Part shown: one piece after another, positions 17,018 through 24,503 of the stretch
Position numbering within the stretch: position 1 is the first letter of the stretch
Layout of the letters: each line of letters begins with the position of its first letter
Assembly (NCBI GenBank): GCA_937901255.1
Contig: CALCHN010000042.1
Coordinates: 124,001 to 188,000, forward strand
Source: an uncultured Flavobacteriales bacterium
Lineage (GTDB): Bacteria; Bacteroidota; Bacteroidia; Flavobacteriales_E; Vicingaceae
Length of the DNA stretch: 64,000 nucleotides
Direction of reading: 5' to 3'
The notes under the pieces: model-generated
Database searches by the model: none
Seen by the model: only the letters and a program-made list of their open reading frames with translations
What the model was told of the DNA's origin: nothing
Program-made: the position numbers and the translations under genes

Positions 17018-17772
17018 TGCAGAAAAACAATATACTTGTAGTTGAAGATGAGGCAATCGTTTCAAAAGACATTCAGCAAAGCCTTAAAAAATTAGGATAT
17101 AATATTGTTGGAGCTTCCTCAACAGGCGAAAAAGCCATTGAATTAGCTGAAGAACATAAGCCCGATTTAGTGTTAATGGATATTATGCTTAAAGGAGAAA
17201 TGAGTGGAATAGATGCTGCCGAAAAAATTAAAGCATCTCTTAATATTCCTGTAATCTATTTAACCGCTTATGCCGATGAAAATACCTTGAGCAAAGCCAA
17301 AGTAACCGAACCTTACGGATACATTATTAAACCCTTTAAAGAAATTGATTTACATACTTCTATAGAAATGGCGTTATACAAGCATTCTAAAGAAAGAGAA
17401 GTGATTAAAGAAAGAGATTTTTTATATTCATTAGTAGAGAATAAAGATGCCGCTGATGGAGTTATTTTTGTAAAATCGAACTCTAGGTTGGTAAAAGTAA
17501 AAACCTCTGCCATATTGTTTGTAGAAGCTCTTAAAGATTATGTGGTAATTAACATTGCTGATGCTAAATATACCATCCATTCTACTATGAAAGACATAGA
17601 GAAAAAATTACCTCAAAAAGAATTTCAGCGAGTACACCGCTCCTTTATTGTTAGAATAGACAAAATTTTAGCCATAGAGCAACCTAACATTGTAATAGAA
17701 GGTGGCAAAAAATTAATACCTATTGGTGGTTCCTATAAAGATGAGTTAATTAAGCGAATTAATTTGATTTAA
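17017..17772 (+). CDS. LytTR-family response regulator
   Basis: 251 residues. The receiver domain spans residues 1-120, with the acidic pocket VVEDEA, phospho-acceptor Asp in DLVLMDIMLKGEMSG, Thr in YLTAYADE and Lys in YIIKPFKE. A short charged linker leads to a LytTR DNA-binding domain (about 150-251), with VKVKTSAILFVEALKDYV and FQRVHRSFIVRIDKI as recognisable segments. It is translationally coupled to the multi-PAS kinase, so that kinase is its probable partner. LytTR proteins bind 9-bp direct repeats about 12 bp apart. Such geometry occurs at four promoters at 52.5-58.4 kb, although a nearer AraC regulator is the stronger candidate for those. Confidence 0.93.
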   Translation: MQKNNILVVEDEAIVSKDIQQSLKKLGYNIVGASSTGEKAIELAEEHKPDLVLMDIMLKGEMSGIDAAEKIKASLNIPVIYLTAYADENTLSKAKVTEPYGYIIKPFKEIDLHTSIEMALYKHSKEREVIKERDFLYSLVENKDAADGVIFVKSNSRLVKVKTSAILFVEALKDYVVINIADAKYTIHSTMKDIEKKLPQKEFQRVHRSFIVRIDKILAIEQPNIVIEGGKKLIPIGGSYKDELIKRINLI

Positions 17773-17831
17773 AAGTCCGTAATCCTTCGTCTTAGGCGGA
17801 GCTTTTTCAACGCACAAAGCCCATTTTTTTC

Positions 17832-17897
17832 GTCATTGCGATGCCTTGTTATGGACAAGTGTGAAGGAGCAGAAGCAATCTGCCTAATCAATAACTA
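17832..17897. repeat. REP-like intergenic repeat
   Basis: The 269-bp gap between the LytTR regulator and the VOC gene contains CGTCATTGCGATGCC and, about 45 bp on, GAAGCAATCTGCC. Together these resemble a widespread intergenic repeat of the GTCATTGCGA...GAAGCAATC type, with partial dyad symmetry. No ORF is visible in the gap. I could not compare it with other copies in the genome. Confidence 0.4.
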
Positions 17898-18041
17898 TCG
17901 AAGCCAACATAAGTGAACTTGAAAGGAAACCCAACTTGGCTGATTTGCAATAATTGCTATTTTTACAAAAGAAATATACAATAAAAGCACCTACAAGTTA
18001 CCTCTAAATACCTAAATATCATATAGTAAAAAGTAAACTAG

Positions 18042-18713
18042 ATGGATATATTAGAAATAGAAATATTAACTAATAACCTTGATGAAACAGAAGGGTTTTA
18101 TTCTAAAAATTTAGGACTAGAAATAGTAAATAAAGACCATAATTCTATTTCGTTTTTAGCCGGACAATCAACCTTAACTTTTGTAAAAACAGATAAATTA
18201 AAACCGAAATATCATTTTGCATTTAATATTCCACACAATAAACTTGATGAAGCAATAATGTGGACGTCTGCCAAAGTTGATCTTATTAAAAATGCAGATA
18301 ATGAAATAGTTACCAATTTTGAAAATTGGAATGCAAAAGCAATTTACTTTTACGACAACAATGCTAATATTGTGGAATTTATCGCCCGTTTTGACCTTAA
18401 AAATGAAACGTCCAAACCTTTCGATATTTCATCCATTCAATCTATTAGTGAAATAGGAATAGTAACGGATGCACCCATAAAACTTGCTGATAGATTAGCT
18501 GAAGAAAATAACATCAACTCTTTTGCTAAAGGATTTAAAAGTGAAACCTTTGCTACATTGGGCAACGATAATGGCTTATTTATAATTGTAGCAACAAATA
18601 GAAAATGGTATCCAACAGAACAACAAGCTGAAAAACATTATACAAAGGTAAAAATATCTACAAACGGTTTAACAAGAGAAATTATACTAAACCAACAGGA
18701 TTTAGGTAGTTAA
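18042..18713 (+). CDS. VOC-superfamily (glyoxalase/bleomycin-resistance-like) protein
   Basis: 223 residues. The N-terminal half begins MDILEIEILTNNLDETEGFY and continues SKNLGLEI, the beta-alpha-beta start of a vicinal-oxygen-chelate module. A second strand block with KAIYFYDNNANIVEFIARF supplies the typical acidic metal ligand position (the E in VEFIAR). A second, more divergent half follows from about residue 125. The activity (lyase, dioxygenase or drug binding) cannot be assigned. The gene ends in TTAAC and is followed by the attC-like element 4, so it may itself be cassette cargo, though no matching left-hand core was found. Confidence 0.78.
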   Translation: MDILEIEILTNNLDETEGFYSKNLGLEIVNKDHNSISFLAGQSTLTFVKTDKLKPKYHFAFNIPHNKLDEAIMWTSAKVDLIKNADNEIVTNFENWNAKAIYFYDNNANIVEFIARFDLKNETSKPFDISSIQSISEIGIVTDAPIKLADRLAEENNINSFAKGFKSETFATLGNDNGLFIIVATNRKWYPTEQQAEKHYTKVKISTNGLTREIILNQQDLGS

Positions 18714-18761
18714 CAGTAGTTATTTTTTAATATATTTGGAGAAATTTTTAGAAACAATAAA

Positions 18762-18829
18762 CAATAGCTACTATTGGAAAAATAAACGCTACAACAAATA
18801 AAAATAGCGTATAGCTGGGTGTTATGGTG
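18762..18829. repeat. attC-like element 4
   Basis: Contains the hairpin CAATAG-CTA-CTATTG (18762-18776), the pair ACGCTA (18786-18791) / TAGCGT (18805-18810), and the end sequence GTTATGGTG (18821-18829). Positions 18803-18824 are identical, inverted, to 7001-7022 in element 3, over 11 kb away. GTTATGGTG is the exact complement of CACCATAAC at 20332-20340, which bounds the far side of the two downstream genes. The full element may begin at the VOC stop near 18708. Confidence 0.55.
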
Positions 18830-18911
18830 CATTATGAAAGGATGGTTTGCTTTTTCAATCGAATCGCAAGATATTCTTGCTTTTCAGTAGTAGTATATAA
18901 AATTTCAGATT

Positions 18912-19610
18912 ATGGCAAATAAGGTAGAAATTACAGAAAAAATATTTAGAGACCTTTTGATTTCGAATCAAACGGGTTCGAAAGAAGGACAAAACGCATT
19001 AAAGGCATTACAAAAATTACCTTCAGGGATAGACAAAGATTTGTTGAAACGCGTATTTAGAAGTTTTAACAGCACATTTCTTTTTGCGTATGCAAATCAT
19101 GTACCCTATGAATATCTGGAAGAAATAAACGAAGTTGTGAAGGAATGGATGCCAAAATATACGAGTGAGCGCATGAGGCTTCATACGTTAGGTCATACAA
19201 TCCAACAAATAAATTCAGCTAATGATTTTTATAAATACACTGAGCTCAGCAATTTTTTCAGATACATTCAATCATTTAGCTCAAAAATTTCAAATTCAAA
19301 AAAGTTTGATACAGCTGATAAATACATGACTGATTGGGTATTAAAAGAAAGTGAGCGTACTTTATTGAATATAGATTATGTAGGAGCAGATCATAATACA
19401 TGTGTATTGTTCATGTATTTTTTAGCAAAAACCAACTCAAAAGAATGTGTTAATGTCATTAATTTTCAAGATAGAGAACCAAAAAAAATGGATCGATCTA
19501 GTAAATTGGAAGCGATGCTTTTAGCCTTAGAAAAACTAAAAGAACTTGACAATGTAAAAGATGCGTATCTTCTAGCATGTGAGAAACTAGAGAAAAAGCC
19601 GAAGAAATAA
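18912..19610 (+). CDS. Hypothetical protein in a cassette-like unit
   Basis: 232 residues, no signal peptide or membrane helix; mostly helical and rich in Lys, Glu and aromatic residues. The central part contains RMRLHTLGHTIQQINSAN and DYVGADHNTCVLFMYFLAK. I do not recognise a family. An 83-bp leader separates it from the preceding element 4. It is followed after 59 bp by a predicted immunity-type gene on the same strand, and both lie between complementary core sequences. A role with the downstream gene (for example toxin-immunity or defence) is only a guess from co-location. Confidence 0.65.
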   Translation: MANKVEITEKIFRDLLISNQTGSKEGQNALKALQKLPSGIDKDLLKRVFRSFNSTFLFAYANHVPYEYLEEINEVVKEWMPKYTSERMRLHTLGHTIQQINSANDFYKYTELSNFFRYIQSFSSKISNSKKFDTADKYMTDWVLKESERTLLNIDYVGADHNTCVLFMYFLAKTNSKECVNVINFQDREPKKMDRSSKLEAMLLALEKLKELDNVKDAYLLACEKLEKKPKK

Positions 19611-19669
19611 GTTTACTTACCTCTTTAATCATAGAAGTAAAAACATACAGTTAACTAAAGAAATATTAA

Positions 19670-20257
19670 ATGCAAAGTGATTTATTTGAATACATTTCCT
19701 TGTTTGAAAAAAGGTTCAAAAAAACAAAAGTTTTAAACGAAGTGTTAGATGAAACAACTTATCAATATTTACTTGAGAAACATGAAAAATATGCTAATTT
19801 CATCAAAAAAGAAGGATTTTGCAGTTATGAAAATGGATTGTTTTCTATTGTAAATCCACTAACATACAACCGAAAGTTGAATGAAAACAAAATTGAAAAT
19901 AAATACAGTGGTGACGTTATTGTGAAAACTGGATTTGGTGATTTTATTTACAGCGATTTGCAAAATGGAACAAATAGCTTCTACCATTCATTTTTCGATG
20001 AAAGTTATAATTGTGGGTCTGAAGTTGGAGAAATTTTGATATCCGATTTACTCGATAATGAATTTCATAAAGAACAATTGAGAAAGAAATTATTTAGACA
20101 AGCGATTGAAAAATTTGGAATTTTGAAGCACTACCAAAACTTCAGTTTCCCTTTGGATTTCCCCGAAAAAAAATCAAAGGAATTGGAAAAGATAGAAAAT
20201 ATATTGATTTATGATACAGAGGAATATCTAAGGTTATTGTCTTTAAATCAAAAATAA
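19670..20257 (+). CDS. GAD-like / DUF1851 domain protein, probable type VI-style immunity protein
   Basis: 195 residues, cytoplasmic. The N-terminal ~85 residues include KKEGFCSYENGLFSIVNPL, which matches the GAD-like domain pattern (YGxxxYxNGxFxxVNP). The C-terminal half has GDVIVKTGFGDFIYSDL and GEILISDLLDNEFHKEQLRK, in keeping with DUF1851, the Tdi1-type immunity domain. Proteins with this pair protect cells against secreted antibacterial toxins. No cognate toxin is visible in this window, so it may be an orphan immunity gene acquired as cassette cargo. The domain call is from recalled motif patterns, not a search. Confidence 0.62.
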   Translation: MQSDLFEYISLFEKRFKKTKVLNEVLDETTYQYLLEKHEKYANFIKKEGFCSYENGLFSIVNPLTYNRKLNENKIENKYSGDVIVKTGFGDFIYSDLQNGTNSFYHSFFDESYNCGSEVGEILISDLLDNEFHKEQLRKKLFRQAIEKFGILKHYQNFSFPLDFPEKKSKELEKIENILIYDTEEYLRLLSLNQK

Positions 20258-20331
20258 GTTGAAATAATGAAAATTATAAAAACAACTGGAGGACAAATAA
20301 AAGTGAATCCAATGACTTAATAAAATAACGA

Positions 20332-20411
20332 CACCATAACAAACGCTTAGCTCCATTTTTTCTCCCGCAGGCGCAACACAGAAAACCGGCGCCAAGCGTC
20401 AGCCGTTAAAC
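20332..20411. repeat. attC-like element 5
   Basis: 80 bp with imperfect dyad symmetry: CACCATAAC followed by AACGCTT at the left, and CCAAGCGTC then GTTAAAC at the right. Here GTTAAAC fits GTTRRRY exactly. The left end is the exact complement of GTTATGGTG at 18821-18829. The right core contains the stop codon (TAA on the minus strand) of the SpeE-like gene at 20406-21080. Confidence 0.6.
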
Positions 20412-21080
20412 CCTCATTCCCTCCACAACAAAAACTCTATTTAAGCTTTCTATTTTATGGGTAGTAATGGTAGATTCTTTAAAAACGGTAGTAAGTAGTT
20501 GTTCTATCTTTTTAATTTGTTGTTTGGTTTCAAAATCGAAACTCACAAAGTTAAAAATAACAACACCATTTGGGGTTAGTCGTTTTTTAATGTTATCAAA
20601 AAACACAAAAGAAATAAAACGTTCAGGAACCATTACGTCTTTAAAAATATCTATAGCAATTAAATCGTATGTTTCGGTAGTGTTAGAAACAAAAACAAAA
20701 GCATCCTCATTAATAATGGTAAGATTAGGGTAATCTCCTAGCTTAAAATACTTTTTGCCAAGTCTAATTACTTCTTTGTCAATTTCTACTACGGTAGTAG
20801 ATATGTTTAAGCCCAACTCCTTGTATAAAATAGAAGGAATACTGCCGGCACCACCACCTAAAAGTAAGCATGAAGAAAAATTTCTTTCTTTTAGCCTAAT
20901 AATTTTAAACGCTTTTTGAAAAACTCGGTGCAAACTTCCAAAAGAATAGTTAGCATTTTGACTGTTAAGCACATATTTTCCATCCTGAATGGCAACAATT
21001 AGCTTATCGTTATGTATAGAAGAACTCTCTTCAACCACAAAGCGAACAATATAGCTTAAATATTTGTGTAGGGACTTCAA
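20406..21080 (-). CDS. Spermidine synthase-like SAM-binding protein
   Basis: 224 residues with a Rossmann methyltransferase fold of the spermidine-synthase (polyamine aminopropyltransferase) type. The nucleotide-binding loop is SCLLLGGGAGSIPSILYKEL, followed by the acidic strand end TTVVEIDKEV and the NEDAFVFV segment that contacts the adenine. The catalytic DIFKDVMVPERF region is near the DAF..DxxxD motif of SpeE, but the classical N-terminal beta-barrel is short, so a methyltransferase-like activity on another substrate is possible. Its stop codon is embedded in the core site of attC-like element 5. A tRNA-Ala gene lies upstream on the same strand. Confidence 0.8.
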   Translation of the reverse strand: MKSLHKYLSYIVRFVVEESSSIHNDKLIVAIQDGKYVLNSQNANYSFGSLHRVFQKAFKIIRLKERNFSSCLLLGGGAGSIPSILYKELGLNISTTVVEIDKEVIRLGKKYFKLGDYPNLTIINEDAFVFVSNTTETYDLIAIDIFKDVMVPERFISFVFFDNIKKRLTPNGVVIFNFVSFDFETKQQIKKIEQLLTTVFKESTITTHKIESLNRVFVVEGMRV

Positions 21081-21134
21081 ATAAAAAATCTTAGAGAAAA
21101 AGCATTCTTCTGATTTTAAATCAATTGAATAATT

Positions 21135-21211
21135 TGGTGGAGAAGATGGGATTCGAACCCACGACCTCTTGACTGCCAGTCAAGCGCTCTAGCCAACTGA
21201 GCTACATCCCC
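21135..21211 (-). tRNA. tRNA-Ala(GGC)
   Basis: 77 nt on the minus strand with CCA encoded. It starts GGGGATGTAGCTCAGTTGG (D arm). The anticodon loop is CTGGCAG, giving anticodon GGC, on the stem CTTGA/TCAAG. The T arm contains GGTTCGAATCC. The G3:U70 pair typical of alanine tRNAs is present. Acceptor pair 6:67 looks like a T:T mismatch; the rest of the cloverleaf is good. Confidence 0.95.
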
Positions 21212-21344
21212 AAACGATGGCAAATATCGTTTATTTTTTTTAATATTTAGTAAAGATGTGGTAAATCAACTTTTAAAAGTTAAAATGAAATGAGTAAAGA
21301 ACTAAATAATAATTAATTTTATATACTATAAAAACCAAACAATT

Positions 21345-21596
21345 ATGAAAAAAACAATTTTAATTATCGGAACAGCAATGTTATTCATTGCAGGAAGCAC
21401 CATGTTTTCAGCTTGTGGAAACTCAGAATCAACACCTCATGAAGAAATGAATCAAGATGAAAATATGGAAAAGACAGACCAGCATGCAGAACATGCACAT
21501 TATCAATGTCCGATGAAGTGTGAAGAAGAAAAAACGTATGAAGAACCTGGCATTTGTCCTGTTTGCGAAATGGATTTGAAAGAAGTAGAGAAATAA
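21345..21596 (+). CDS. Small lipoprotein with heavy-metal-binding (YHS-like) domain
   Basis: 83 residues. The signal peptide ends in the lipobox MFSAC (Cys24), so it should be lipid-anchored. An acidic, His-rich stretch (EHAEHAHYQ-like) leads to a compact metal-binding motif: QCPMKCEEEKTYEEPGICPV in outline, followed by CEMDL. The CPM...C...PGxCPxCxMxL layout is that of the heavy-metal-binding domain found in copper efflux proteins and CusB-type adaptors. It probably buffers copper or a similar metal in the envelope. It is monocistronic between the tRNA and the convergent mtgA. Confidence 0.85.
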   Translation: MKKTILIIGTAMLFIAGSTMFSACGNSESTPHEEMNQDENMEKTDQHAEHAHYQCPMKCEEEKTYEEPGICPVCEMDLKEVEK

Positions 21597-21605
21597 AAAT
21601 TAGTT

Positions 21606-22298
21606 CTATTCTTTTTTATCATAGTCTAATTTTCCTCCCCAAAAACGCATTTGTTGTAGGGTCCAATTTATTCTTCCGTTTAAATATGGACTAGGATGTT
21701 TTGCATTATATTTTAAGGGGCTTGGTAAAACTATTGCCAACGTAGCTGCTTGTCGTTTATTTATTTTTGCCGCTGAGGTGTTAAAATAAGCTTTAGAGGC
21801 AGCTTCTGCTCCGTAAATGCCATTACCCATTTCGGCAATGTTTAGATAAACTTCCATAATGCGTTCTTTGCTCCAAATGGTTTCTATTAAAAACGTAAAA
21901 TACACTTCAAAACCTTTTCTTATCCAACTTCTTCCGGGCCATAGAAACACGTTTTTAGCTGTTTGCTGACTAATAGTACTGGCTCCACGCTTGCGTTTGC
22001 TTTTTTCGTTATGTTTAATGGCTTTTTGTATCGCTCCAAAATCAAAACCATGGTGTTTTAAAAAGTTTTGGTCTTCGGTACAAACTACTGCTAATTGTAA
22101 ATCAGGAGAAATTTCTGATAAAGGTTTCCACTTTTTTTCTAGCTTCATGGGTTTGCCATCCATTTTTTGTTCTACCGCTCTAATCACCATTAAAGGTGTA
22201 AAATATACAGGAAACCAACGGAGTATAACTACCAATCCTATAGTGATGGCAAAATACCAAAGCATTAGTTTACCAATCCAACGGAAAAATTTTTTCAT
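21606..22298 (-). CDS. mtgA: Monofunctional biosynthetic peptidoglycan transglycosylase
   Basis: 230 residues. One N-terminal membrane anchor (about residues 10-30) is followed by a GT51 glycosyltransferase domain that polymerises lipid II into glycan strands. Key motifs are present: CTEDQNFLKHHGFDFGAI (catalytic Glu in EDxxFxxHxG), RGASTISQQTAKNVFLW, and ERIMEVYLNIAEMGNGIYG. There is no transpeptidase domain, consistent with the monofunctional class. It is followed by xerD upstream on the same strand with a 50-bp gap. Confidence 0.95.
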   Translation of the reverse strand: MKKFFRWIGKLMLWYFAITIGLVVILRWFPVYFTPLMVIRAVEQKMDGKPMKLEKKWKPLSEISPDLQLAVVCTEDQNFLKHHGFDFGAIQKAIKHNEKSKRKRGASTISQQTAKNVFLWPGRSWIRKGFEVYFTFLIETIWSKERIMEVYLNIAEMGNGIYGAEAASKAYFNTSAAKINKRQAATLAIVLPSPLKYNAKHPSPYLNGRINWTLQQMRFWGGKLDYDKKE

Positions 22299-22348
22299 AA
22301 AATGAAGCTGTTACAAACGAAGCAAAAGTAATATTAAATTTGAGTAAG

Positions 22349-23254
22349 TTATTTTCCTCTAGGGTGAAAATCTAAAATAGCTTGACGCAAATAAGCACTA
22401 TCTAAATGCGTGTAAATTTCTGTGGTGGTAATAGATTCGTGTCCCAACATTTCTTGTACAGCTCTTAAATCTGCACCACCTTCAACCAAATGGGTAGCAA
22501 AAGAATGTCGGAAAGTATGTGGACTAACAATTTTATTAATGCCAGCTTTTTGGGTTAAGTTTTTTATGATGGTAAATATCATTACACGAGTAAGTTGTTT
22601 GCCTCTTCTATTTAAGAATAGAATGTCTTCACTGTTTTTTTCTATTTTAGGAAGATGATTTCTTACATGCTCTAAATAAATGTTTATGTGTTTTATGGCA
22701 GCTCCACCTATTGGAGTTATTCTTTCCTTGTCGCCTTTTCCTATTACTCTTACAAAGCCTTCTTCTAATAATAAGTGTGAAATTTTTAATCCTATTAATT
22801 CCGAAACACGTAAACCACAACTGTAAATGGTTTCTAAAATCGCCTTGTTTCTTAAACCTTCAGGAGTACTGAGGTCAATAGCAGCAATAATTTTATCTAT
22901 TTCTTCAATAGTAAGTACTTCTGGAAGTTTTCTGCCTATTTTAGGGGTTTCTATCAATTCTATGGGAGAATTAGTAACAATTTCTTCCAACAATAAATAG
23001 TTGTAAAATGCTTTTATTCCCGATATTATTCTGGATTGACTTCTTGCATTTAAACCAATTTCGCTTACCCATTTTAAAAATGAGATTATATGTTCTTGTG
23101 TTACTTTTTCTGGCGAGAGATGTACTTGGTTCATTTCTAAATACTGAAAAAGTTTTTCTACATCTGCAATATAAGCTTCTACAGAGTTTTTTGCCAACGA
23201 TTTTTCCAGTTGAAGGTAAGCTTTAAATCCTTTTATGGTGGGACTCCAGTTCAT
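22349..23254 (-). CDS. xerD: Tyrosine recombinase XerD
   Basis: 301 residues. The N-terminal SAM-like core-binding domain (residues about 5-90) begins with GFKAYLQLEKSLAKNSVEAY. The catalytic domain carries the expected Arg (CGLRVSELIGL), Lys (VIGKGDKERITPI), HxxR (HTFRHSFATHLVEGGADLRA), His (MLGHESITTTEIYTH) and the nucleophile Tyr in EIYTHLD. It resolves chromosome dimers at dif with a XerC partner. It lacks the extra insert typical of integron integrases and has standard XerD length. It is the only tyrosine recombinase in the window and is not positioned to serve the cassette arrays directly. Confidence 0.93.
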   Translation of the reverse strand: MNWSPTIKGFKAYLQLEKSLAKNSVEAYIADVEKLFQYLEMNQVHLSPEKVTQEHIISFLKWVSEIGLNARSQSRIISGIKAFYNYLLLEEIVTNSPIELIETPKIGRKLPEVLTIEEIDKIIAAIDLSTPEGLRNKAILETIYSCGLRVSELIGLKISHLLLEEGFVRVIGKGDKERITPIGGAAIKHINIYLEHVRNHLPKIEKNSEDILFLNRRGKQLTRVMIFTIIKNLTQKAGINKIVSPHTFRHSFATHLVEGGADLRAVQEMLGHESITTTEIYTHLDSAYLRQAILDFHPRGK

Positions 23255-23309
23255 TTATAGTTTTAATCGTTGTGCTTTTTAAAATTACAAATGAATAATT
23301 ATAATTGGT

Positions 23310-24437
23310 TTAATAATTAATCACCTGTTGTTCCATGTCTTTAGGAAGCTCTCGGTCTTCATATTGTTGCGTTCTCAATTGAGGTTCAAAACCAGCTTCT
23401 TTAATGGCTTTTTGTATGCCATCAGCCGTAAATCTATGAGGAGCTCCAGCTGCTGAAACTACATTTTCTTCTATCATAATTGAGCCGAAATCGTTGGCTC
23501 CGGCATGCAAACAAATTTGTGCTGTTTTTTCTCCCACCGTTAACCAAGATGCTTGTATGTTTTCAATGTTTGGCAACATAATTCTGCTCAAGGCAATCAT
23601 TCTAATGTATTCATCATCTGTAACGTTATTAGAAACACCTTTTACTCTTTTTAATAAAGTTCCATCATCCATAAAAGGCCAAGGAATAAAAGCGATAAAT
23701 CCTTTAGCATCGGCAGGTTTTTCTGCTTGCACTTCTCTTAGCCAAACCAAATGCTCAAAACGTTCTTCAATGGTTTCTATATGTCCGAACATCATGGTGG
23801 CAGATGTGGTAATGTTTAGCTGATGAGCAGCACGCATTACATCTAACCATTCTCTTCCTGTACACTTTCCTTTAGAAATTAATCGTCTTACCCTGTCGTT
23901 TAAAATTTCTGCTCCGGCTCCCGGCAAAGAATCTAATCCAGCTTCTTTCAACGCTTTTAAGACTTCTGTGTGCGATAAACCTTCTAGTTTACTAATATGA
24001 GCAATTTCTGGTGGTCCTAAAGCGTGTAATTTAATGTTGGGAAACATTTCTTTTATGCCTCTAAAGGTATCGCAATAAAATTTTAATCCTAACTCTGGGT
24101 GGTGACCACCTTGAAGCAATAACTGTTCGCCACCATAGCGAATGGTTTCTTCAATTTTTACTTTGTATTCTTCCATGGAAGTAATGTAAGCTTCTTCATG
24201 ACCAGGAATACGGTAAAAGTTACAAAACTTACAATTAGCAATGCAAACATTGGTGGTGTTCAGGTTTCTATCAATTATCCAAGTAACTTTATTGGAGTTG
24301 TTTTTCTTTTCTTTTCGTAATTCATTAGCCACCAACATTAGTTCGGCTGTTGGAGCATGTTGAAAAAGAAAAATACCTTCCTCGGCAGTTAAAAATTCAG
24401 AACGTAAGGCTTTTTCTAAGAGTTGGGCTGTTTGCAT
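23310..24437 (-). CDS. mqnC: Cyclic dehypoxanthinyl futalosine synthase (radical SAM)
   Basis: 375 residues from ATG 24437 (MQTAQLLEKAL), preferred over an ATG five codons upstream because homologues start near the LLEKAL helix. It is a radical-SAM enzyme of the futalosine pathway to menaquinone, cyclising dehypoxanthine futalosine. The cluster motif is CIANCKFCNFYR (CxxxCxxC). Other family segments are EQLLLQGGHHPELGL, DSLPGAGAEILNDRVR, and TSATMMFGHIETIEER. Its presence shows that menaquinone is made via futalosine rather than chorismate-MenF, as in many Bacteroidota. MqnE-like relatives share the fold, but GAGAEIL with this length favours MqnC. Confidence 0.9.
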   Translation of the reverse strand: MQTAQLLEKALRSEFLTAEEGIFLFQHAPTAELMLVANELRKEKKNNSNKVTWIIDRNLNTTNVCIANCKFCNFYRIPGHEEAYITSMEEYKVKIEETIRYGGEQLLLQGGHHPELGLKFYCDTFRGIKEMFPNIKLHALGPPEIAHISKLEGLSHTEVLKALKEAGLDSLPGAGAEILNDRVRRLISKGKCTGREWLDVMRAAHQLNITTSATMMFGHIETIEERFEHLVWLREVQAEKPADAKGFIAFIPWPFMDDGTLLKRVKGVSNNVTDDEYIRMIALSRIMLPNIENIQASWLTVGEKTAQICLHAGANDFGSIMIEENVVSAAGAPHRFTADGIQKAIKEAGFEPQLRTQQYEDRELPKDMEQQVINY

Positions 24438-24503
24438 TAGATATAATATCATAAGTTTATATGAACAAAATTACACATTATAATAATCTATAAATTTAGA
24501 TAG

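Noticed and set aside
17017..17772. LytTR regulator as sole controller of the four direct-repeat promoters
   Set aside because: The repeat geometry fits LytTR, but the gene is 35 kb away and the repeat sequence does not match the usual LytTR consensus well, whereas an AraC gene lies adjacent.
20264..20320. 17-codon open frame MKIIKTTGGQIKVNPMT after the immunity-type gene
   Set aside because: Too short, with no conserved features; probably a remnant or chance frame inside the cassette.
22349..23254. XerD considered as the integrase of the attC-like arrays
   Set aside because: The sequence has normal XerD length and motifs, lacks an obvious integron-integrase insert, and lies in a housekeeping context next to mtgA, so it is not evidence for a local integron.
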